This document shows positions 27,036-32,449 of a DNA stretch of 32,449 bases, piece by piece (position 1 is the stretch's first letter; the number at the start of each line of letters is the position of its first letter). The notes beneath the pieces are model-generated. The model was not told the origin of the DNA, did not search any database, and was given only the letters and a program-made list of their open reading frames with translations. The translations under genes and the position numbers were made by a program. This DNA comes from Bacteroidota bacterium (lineage in GTDB: Bacteria; Bacteroidota; Bacteroidia; Bacteroidales; Paludibacteraceae): assembly GCA_017860335.1 (NCBI GenBank), contig JAFNAU010000003.1:1-32449 (forward strand). Reading direction: 5' to 3'.

Positions 27036-28379
27036 ATGTCAAATAATAAATATCTCTATTGGATAACCTTTGTAGCCATTAACGGTGGTTTACTTTTTGG
27101 GCTTAATATGGCCGGCATTTCAGGCGCAGTAGATATGATTAAAGGCGAATTTTCGCTCACCGACAGTGGACTGGGTACAGTGGCTGCACTGCTTACATTC
27201 GGTTGTCTGATTGGTGCATTATTTACCGGAACATTTACCGAAAAATTCGGACGGAAAAAAGTAATGATAATCACTGCGGTACTTTACATCATTTCTGCTT
27301 TTGGCTGTGCGTTGGCAGAATCGGCAACCATACTTATTGTATTTCGCGTATTATCCGGTCTGGCGGTGGGAGCTACTTCGGTAGTTGCACCAATGTACAT
27401 ATCCGAAATTGCACCAGCACACAATCGCGGAAGATTGGTATCACTCAATCAGTTTGCCATTACCATTGGTATTGTGCTGGCTTATATTTTTGATTATCTG
27501 CTCATTGGGTTTGGCGATAATGCATGGCGGTATATGTTGGCGATTCCGGGATTTTTTGGTGTTCTGTTTTTCCTGTTCCTGATTGTAAAATTTCCCGAAA
27601 GTCCGAGATGGTTATTGGCTCACGCACGCAGGGACGAAGCCATTAAAGTTCTGAACAGCATTGGCGGAACAGCATTGGTGACCGAAGAATTGCCTGCCAT
27701 GGAAAGTACGCTGATAGCCGAGCAAAAAAAGAATAAAATGTCGATTGGTGAATTATTTAAAGGTAAAACGGGTAAGCTCGTTTTAATAGGTACAATCATC
27801 GCTGCTCTTCAGCAAATCACCGGAATAAATGCAGTGATTATGTTTGCTCCTGATATTTTTCAGGCAGCCGGTTCTGCCAAGGGTGACTCGGTGATGCAGG
27901 CAATGATTGTAGGGTTAGTCAACTTCTTGATGACAATAGTGGCATTGTGGCTGGTTGATAAGCGAGGCCGCAAAACCTTGTTGCTCTGGGGAGCTGTGGG
28001 GATGATAATTTCATTAGCGTATCTCGCATTCGATTTCTCAAAACCGGTTCAAAACGGCGCCGGTGTTTTAATTGCCTTGTTGGTGTATATTTCGTTTTTT
28101 GCTGCTTCGTTTGCACCTGTTATGTGGGTAATTATATCCGAAATTTATCCTAATCGTATCAAAGGAGTTGCCATGTCGTTCTCCACAGCGGTAAGTTGGT
28201 TATGTACGTTTCTCACCGTCTATTTTGCACCTGTCATTCACGGTGCGTTTGGATTACAGTATTTATTCGGGATTTTTTGTCTGTTCAGTATTGTTGCTTT
28301 CGTTTTTGTGAAATTCTGGATACCCGAAACCAAAGGAAAATCATTGGAGCAGATAGAACTGGAACTTGGATTGAAATAA
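27036..28379 (+). CDS. MFS sugar porter family transporter (likely fructose/hexose)
   Basis: 447 aa; 'GRKKVMI', 'PESPRWLLAHARRDEA', 'QQITGINAVIMFAPDIF', 'PETKGKSLEQIE'. Confidence 0.92.
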   Translation: MSNNKYLYWITFVAINGGLLFGLNMAGISGAVDMIKGEFSLTDSGLGTVAALLTFGCLIGALFTGTFTEKFGRKKVMIITAVLYIISAFGCALAESATILIVFRVLSGLAVGATSVVAPMYISEIAPAHNRGRLVSLNQFAITIGIVLAYIFDYLLIGFGDNAWRYMLAIPGFFGVLFFLFLIVKFPESPRWLLAHARRDEAIKVLNSIGGTALVTEELPAMESTLIAEQKKNKMSIGELFKGKTGKLVLIGTIIAALQQITGINAVIMFAPDIFQAAGSAKGDSVMQAMIVGLVNFLMTIVALWLVDKRGRKTLLLWGAVGMIISLAYLAFDFSKPVQNGAGVLIALLVYISFFAASFAPVMWVIISEIYPNRIKGVAMSFSTAVSWLCTFLTVYFAPVIHGAFGLQYLFGIFCLFSIVAFVFVKFWIPETKGKSLEQIELELGLK

Positions 28380-28406
28380 AATCTCAAACGTAAAAAAAAT
28401 TATAGC

Positions 28407-29291
28407 ATGGAAAATACAATAGTAGGAATAGGCGAAATATTATGGGATGTTTTCCCGAAAGGAAAAGTACTGGGCGGTGCTCCTGCCAATTTTGCCTATC
28501 ATGTGTCGCAGTTTGGATACGAAGGATATGCCGTAAGTGCAATTGGCAACGATGAGCTGGGACAGGAAATTAAAACTTGTCTGGATCAGCGAAACCTACA
28601 TTATCTGATCGAAACTACACCTTACGCTACCGGTACTGTGCAGGTTACGCTTTCGGGAAATGGAATTCCACATTATGAAATTTGTGAAAATGTGGCATGG
28701 GATAATATCCCCTTTACCGACGAAATGGAAGCATTGGCACGTAAAACCATGACAGTATGTTTCGGGTCATTAGCCCAACGAAGCAGCGTTTCAAGAACAA
28801 CAATAAATCGGTTTCTGGATTGTTTGCCCGATACTGCACTAAAAATATTCGATATTAATCTCCGGCAACATTTTTATACATTAGAACTGATCGAACATGC
28901 ATTAAATCGTTGTAATATATTGAAAATAAATGACGAAGAAATACTTCTGGTTGGAGAACTGTTTGGCTGGCAATCCAAAACCGAACTGGAAATTTGTAAC
29001 CAACTCTTACATAGCCCAAATCTGGACATTGTGGTGTTGACCAAAGGAGCAGAAGGAAGCTATGTTGTGACTAATAACGAAACCTCCTTCAAACCTACAC
29101 CTTTGGTAGAAGTTGCTGATACAGTTGGTGCCGGTGACTCATTTACAGCTGGTTTTGTAGCCGCAATTCTGAACGGACAAAGCATTAGTCAGGCACATGA
29201 ACTGGCAGTGGATGTATCTGCTTTTGTTTGTACACAAAATGGTGCCATGCCAATCCTACCCGAAAATTTATTGTCGCGGGTAAAGAAATGA
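28407..29291 (+). CDS. PfkB-family carbohydrate kinase, likely fructokinase
   Basis: 294 aa; 'GIGEILWDVFPKGKVLGGAPANFAYH', 'DTVGAGDSFTAGFVAAIL'. Confidence 0.92.
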   Translation: MENTIVGIGEILWDVFPKGKVLGGAPANFAYHVSQFGYEGYAVSAIGNDELGQEIKTCLDQRNLHYLIETTPYATGTVQVTLSGNGIPHYEICENVAWDNIPFTDEMEALARKTMTVCFGSLAQRSSVSRTTINRFLDCLPDTALKIFDINLRQHFYTLELIEHALNRCNILKINDEEILLVGELFGWQSKTELEICNQLLHSPNLDIVVLTKGAEGSYVVTNNETSFKPTPLVEVADTVGAGDSFTAGFVAAILNGQSISQAHELAVDVSAFVCTQNGAMPILPENLLSRVKK

Positions 29292-29315
29292 CGATTGAAA
29301 AACCTCCATAACCTC

Positions 29316-29347
29316 AACCGATCGGATTTCACAATTCGATCGGTTTT
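29316..29347 (+). terminator. Intrinsic terminator after the fructokinase gene
   Basis: AACCGATCG ... CGATCGGTT followed by a T-run. Confidence 0.85.
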
Positions 29348-29404
29348 TTATAAATGTTGAAAATATTTATAATATCTAATGCCATCAAAAGACAAATATT
29401 GTAT

Positions 29405-29412
29405 TACTTTTG
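29405..29412 (+). promoter_or_regulatory. Candidate -7 box TACTTTTG for the regulator gene
   Basis: TAnnTTTG match; overlaps the ORF track's start at 29410, supporting a downstream start. Confidence 0.45.
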
Positions 29413-29457
29413 ATACAATATATGGATGCTGAACTTTCACTGAAATCCTCAAATGCC

Positions 29458-32223
29458 ATGAAACGGATTTTCATATACCTGCTTTTCGCAGGACTTATTT
29501 TTTCTCAGTCCTGTACAACCAGATCTGACCATGCGAAAATAATCGGAGTTTCTCAATGCAGTGATGATGCATGGCGGAGAACCATGAACAGCGAAATGAA
29601 ACGTGAAGCTTCGTTCAATCCAGGTTTTGAAATCAGAATAAAAACAGCGCACGACAGCAATCAGCAACAAATTCGTGATATTGAAAGCTTTATTGCTGAT
29701 GGCGTTGATTTGATTATCGTTTCTCCTAATGAAGCCATTCCACTGACTCCGGTTATCGAAAAAGCAATGCAGGCAAACATACCCGTTGTATTGATTGACC
29801 GGAAAATCAGTTCGGGAAAATATACAGCATTTGTTGGAGCCGATAACATTCAGATTGGAAAAGAAGTAGGCACTTACGCAGCAAATCTGTTGAATGGCAA
29901 AGGAAATATTGCTGAAATATGCGGACTGGACGGCTCAACTCCGGCTTCTGAACGTCACAATGGATTTATGAGTGTTATTCGGAAATATCCGGGAATTAAA
30001 GTCGTATATAAGTCAAATGGTGATTGGTTGCGCAAACAGGCCAAAGAAAAAATGACAGAAGCGCTGCAAACCATGATACCAATTGACCTTGTATTTGCAC
30101 AGAATGATGAAATGGCGACAGGTGCCCGGGAAGCCTTGCGGGTTACTACCGGGATAAAGAAACCCATCTTACTCGGAATTGATGCACTTCCTGGTACTAA
30201 CGGAGGCATTCAAAAAGTTCTGAATGGCATTATAGATGCTACTTTCATTTATCCCACCGGAGGCGAAAAAGCTATTCAGACAGCCTTACACATTTTAAAT
30301 AATGAACCTTACGACAGAGAAAATATCCTTTACACTGCTGTTGTTGACAAAACGAATGCGAGGGTGCTGAAACTGCAAACGGATCAGATTATTCAACACC
30401 AAAATCGTATTGGGCAACTGAATACAGTACTGAATCAAAATTTAGCAAAGTTCAGTACGCAACAAAATTTATTATTTTTATCTTTTGCTGTTTTATTTCT
30501 CATTTCTGTACTTTTGATACTTCTTATACGCTTATACAGACACAAGAACAAGGTCAATGAAGAACTGAGACTTACCAACATTGCCATTAACAAGCAAAAA
30601 GAAGAATTGTCAGAGCAACGTGATCAGTTAATCGTTCTTTCTAGAAATCTGGAAGAAGCAACACAGGCTAAATTGGTTTTTTTTACGAACATATCGCATG
30701 AATTCCGCACTCCGTTAACCCTTATTCTCGGACCGTTAGATAGTCTGATAGAAAAGGAGTCACTCAGCTCTAACGGCAAACGTCTCCTCCAACTCATGCG
30801 CAAGAATGTTCATGTATTGCTGAAACTTATTGAACAGATTACAGAATTCAGGAAATACGAGAACGGAAAGATGCAGATGTACTTTACACTGACTGATCTG
30901 AAAAGTTTTATCTCCGAAATATGTGATTCATTTGTCGAATTTGGGAAAAAGAAACGTATAAATTTCTCATTTAAAGCCTCTGATGATGATTACACCTTAT
31001 GGTTCGATTCTGATAAAATGGAAAAAATCTGCTATAATCTGTTGTCAAACGCATTTAAATTCACCAGCGAAAACGGGCAAATCGATGTACGCTTGACAAA
31101 GATTCTGAAAAATGATGAGGAATTTGCACAAATAACCGTTTCAGATGATGGTGCTGGTATTCCCGAAAATCATGTACACAGTATCTTCGAACGATTTTAT
31201 AAAGTGGATGACCGTGCGCTTGGTTCCGGAATCGGGTTACATTTAACCAAAGTCCTTGTTGAACTGCATAACGGTGAAATTAACGTAGAAAGCACAGTAG
31301 GAAAGGGTACAAAATTCAGTGTACTGATACCTTTCAAACAAAAGGAAATTCCTGTTGTTGAACAATTTCCAATCCTGAATACGTTAGAGAGTAAGCAGGA
31401 TGATATATTGATACTGGATGGTGAAAATGAAGAAGAACAGGTTGCTGATTTGCAAACAGATAAACCATTAGTTCTTTTAGTAGAAGATAATGTAGATGTT
31501 CGGGTGTATATTAAAAGTTTGTTGATTGATAATTTTGAAATAATCGAAGCTCAGAATGGCCGGATTGGGTTATTAAAAGCAATGAAGTTTGTTCCGGAAC
31601 TTATCATCAGTGATGTGCAAATGGATATTATGGACGGTTTTGAACTCTGTAAACAAATTAAGGAAAATCTCTCAACCAGCCATATTCCAGTTATTCTTCT
31701 TACGGCTTATTCTCTTGAAGAACAACGTGCAGTTGGCTTTGAAAGTGGTGCCGATGCGTATATTCCTAAACCATTCAATGAAAATCTGCTTAAAATCCGT
31801 GTGCGCAAGTTGATAGAAAACCGGGAAAAAATCAACAACTATTTCCAGAAAAACCTGACTTTTGGCGAACGTAAAGAAACTGTGGCTGAAATAGATAAAT
31901 CTTTTATCACAAAATTCCGTAAGCTGGTTGAAGAAAGGCTGACAGACACTGAGTTAAATGTGGATGAAATTGGTAAAAATCTGGGACTTTCGCGTGTTCA
32001 GGTATATCGCAAAATAAAATCGTTGACCAATTACGCTCCGAATGAACTGGTGCGTATCATTCGATTGAAAGCTGCCGAGCAAATGATAATTAACTCGGAT
32101 AAAAGTGTTTCAGAAATTGCTTATGATACAGGTTTCTCTACTCCTTCTTATTTTACCAAATGCTTCAAAGAATATTACAATGAAAGCCCCAGCGATTACA
32201 CTAAAAGAATTAAACAAAAATAA
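29458..32223 (+). CDS. Hybrid two-component system regulator (periplasmic-binding-protein sensor, histidine kinase, receiver, AraC-type HTH); ATG at 29458 preferred over the track's TTG at 29410
   Basis: 'IIGVSQCSDDAWRRTMNSEMKREA...VDLIIVSPNEAIPLTPVIEKA' PBP-type sensor; TM segment; 'FTNISHEFRTPLTLIL' H-box; 'GSGIGLHLTKVL'; receiver 'LIISDVQMDIMDGFELC'; AraC HTH 'VSEIAYDTGFSTPSYFTKCFKEYYNESPSDY'. Confidence 0.95.
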   Translation: MKRIFIYLLFAGLIFSQSCTTRSDHAKIIGVSQCSDDAWRRTMNSEMKREASFNPGFEIRIKTAHDSNQQQIRDIESFIADGVDLIIVSPNEAIPLTPVIEKAMQANIPVVLIDRKISSGKYTAFVGADNIQIGKEVGTYAANLLNGKGNIAEICGLDGSTPASERHNGFMSVIRKYPGIKVVYKSNGDWLRKQAKEKMTEALQTMIPIDLVFAQNDEMATGAREALRVTTGIKKPILLGIDALPGTNGGIQKVLNGIIDATFIYPTGGEKAIQTALHILNNEPYDRENILYTAVVDKTNARVLKLQTDQIIQHQNRIGQLNTVLNQNLAKFSTQQNLLFLSFAVLFLISVLLILLIRLYRHKNKVNEELRLTNIAINKQKEELSEQRDQLIVLSRNLEEATQAKLVFFTNISHEFRTPLTLILGPLDSLIEKESLSSNGKRLLQLMRKNVHVLLKLIEQITEFRKYENGKMQMYFTLTDLKSFISEICDSFVEFGKKKRINFSFKASDDDYTLWFDSDKMEKICYNLLSNAFKFTSENGQIDVRLTKILKNDEEFAQITVSDDGAGIPENHVHSIFERFYKVDDRALGSGIGLHLTKVLVELHNGEINVESTVGKGTKFSVLIPFKQKEIPVVEQFPILNTLESKQDDILILDGENEEEQVADLQTDKPLVLLVEDNVDVRVYIKSLLIDNFEIIEAQNGRIGLLKAMKFVPELIISDVQMDIMDGFELCKQIKENLSTSHIPVILLTAYSLEEQRAVGFESGADAYIPKPFNENLLKIRVRKLIENREKINNYFQKNLTFGERKETVAEIDKSFITKFRKLVEERLTDTELNVDEIGKNLGLSRVQVYRKIKSLTNYAPNELVRIIRLKAAEQMIINSDKSVSEIAYDTGFSTPSYFTKCFKEYYNESPSDYTKRIKQK

Positions 32224-32321
32224 CAATCTCTCCATTACTTTAAACCTGGTCTGATAAGAAAAATTACAGAAAAGGAATGGGATATATAATATGTTTTTTT
32301 CCTCTTCTTCTGATTGCAAAT

Positions 32322-32351
32322 ATGACCGACAATGTAATTGACGGAATAATG
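32322..32351 (+). repeat. Right copy of the 30-bp perfect direct repeat (orphan pheT 3' fragment)
   Basis: Identical to 10273..10302; same reading frame gives MTDNVIDGIM, then diverges to DQCKNQVE-stop (32376-32378). Confidence 0.95.
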
Positions 32352-32402
32352 GATCAATGTAAAAATCAGGTGGAGTAGTTTTACCCTTTTTGATAGAATA
32401 TT

Positions 32403-32410
32403 TATCTTTG
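32403..32410 (+). promoter_or_regulatory. Candidate -7 box TATCTTTG for the gene entering the right edge
   Basis: Exact TAnnTTTG; possible start codon only 12 bp further at 32423. Confidence 0.5.
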
Positions 32411-32422
32411 TGCAAAAAAGCG

Positions 32423-32449
32423 ATGCCCATAGATTACGATTTAGCCTCA
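32423..32449 (+). CDS. Possible 5' end of an unidentified CDS (MPIDYDLAS...), truncated by the window
   Basis: Open frame from ATG at 32423 just after a TATCTTTG box; too short to identify. Confidence 0.3.

Overview
Bacteroidetes chromosomal window. Left part (1-7.6 kb, mostly minus strand): a frameshifted TonB-dependent receptor (5' part only), a phosphoribosyltransferase, an ECF-type S-component-like membrane protein, LptC, an outer-membrane protein, HisG, two small Ala/Val-rich lipoproteins and an AMP-binding acyl-CoA ligase. Then pheT (+). The rest (about 10.4-32.3 kb, all +) is a fructan-type polysaccharide utilization locus (PUL): two secreted multi-module proteins with a small 61-aa peptide gene between them, SusC/SusD, a surface lipoprotein, an atypical GH32 with a T9SS-like C-terminus, a GH32-fold lipoprotein that has lost the catalytic acids, a canonical GH32, an MFS sugar porter, a PfkB fructokinase and a hybrid two-component regulator with a periplasmic-binding-protein sensor. 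Main unexplained signals: (i) a 30-bp perfect copy of the pheT 3' end just past the PUL's right edge, so the locus lies between direct repeats; (ii) a 35-bp element present three times, each exactly 55 bp (start to start) upstream of a -7-like box; (iii) a GH32 pseudoenzyme; (iv) a ~165-aa module in five copies across three PUL proteins. All calls come from reading the sequence and the supplied ORF translations; no searches were run.
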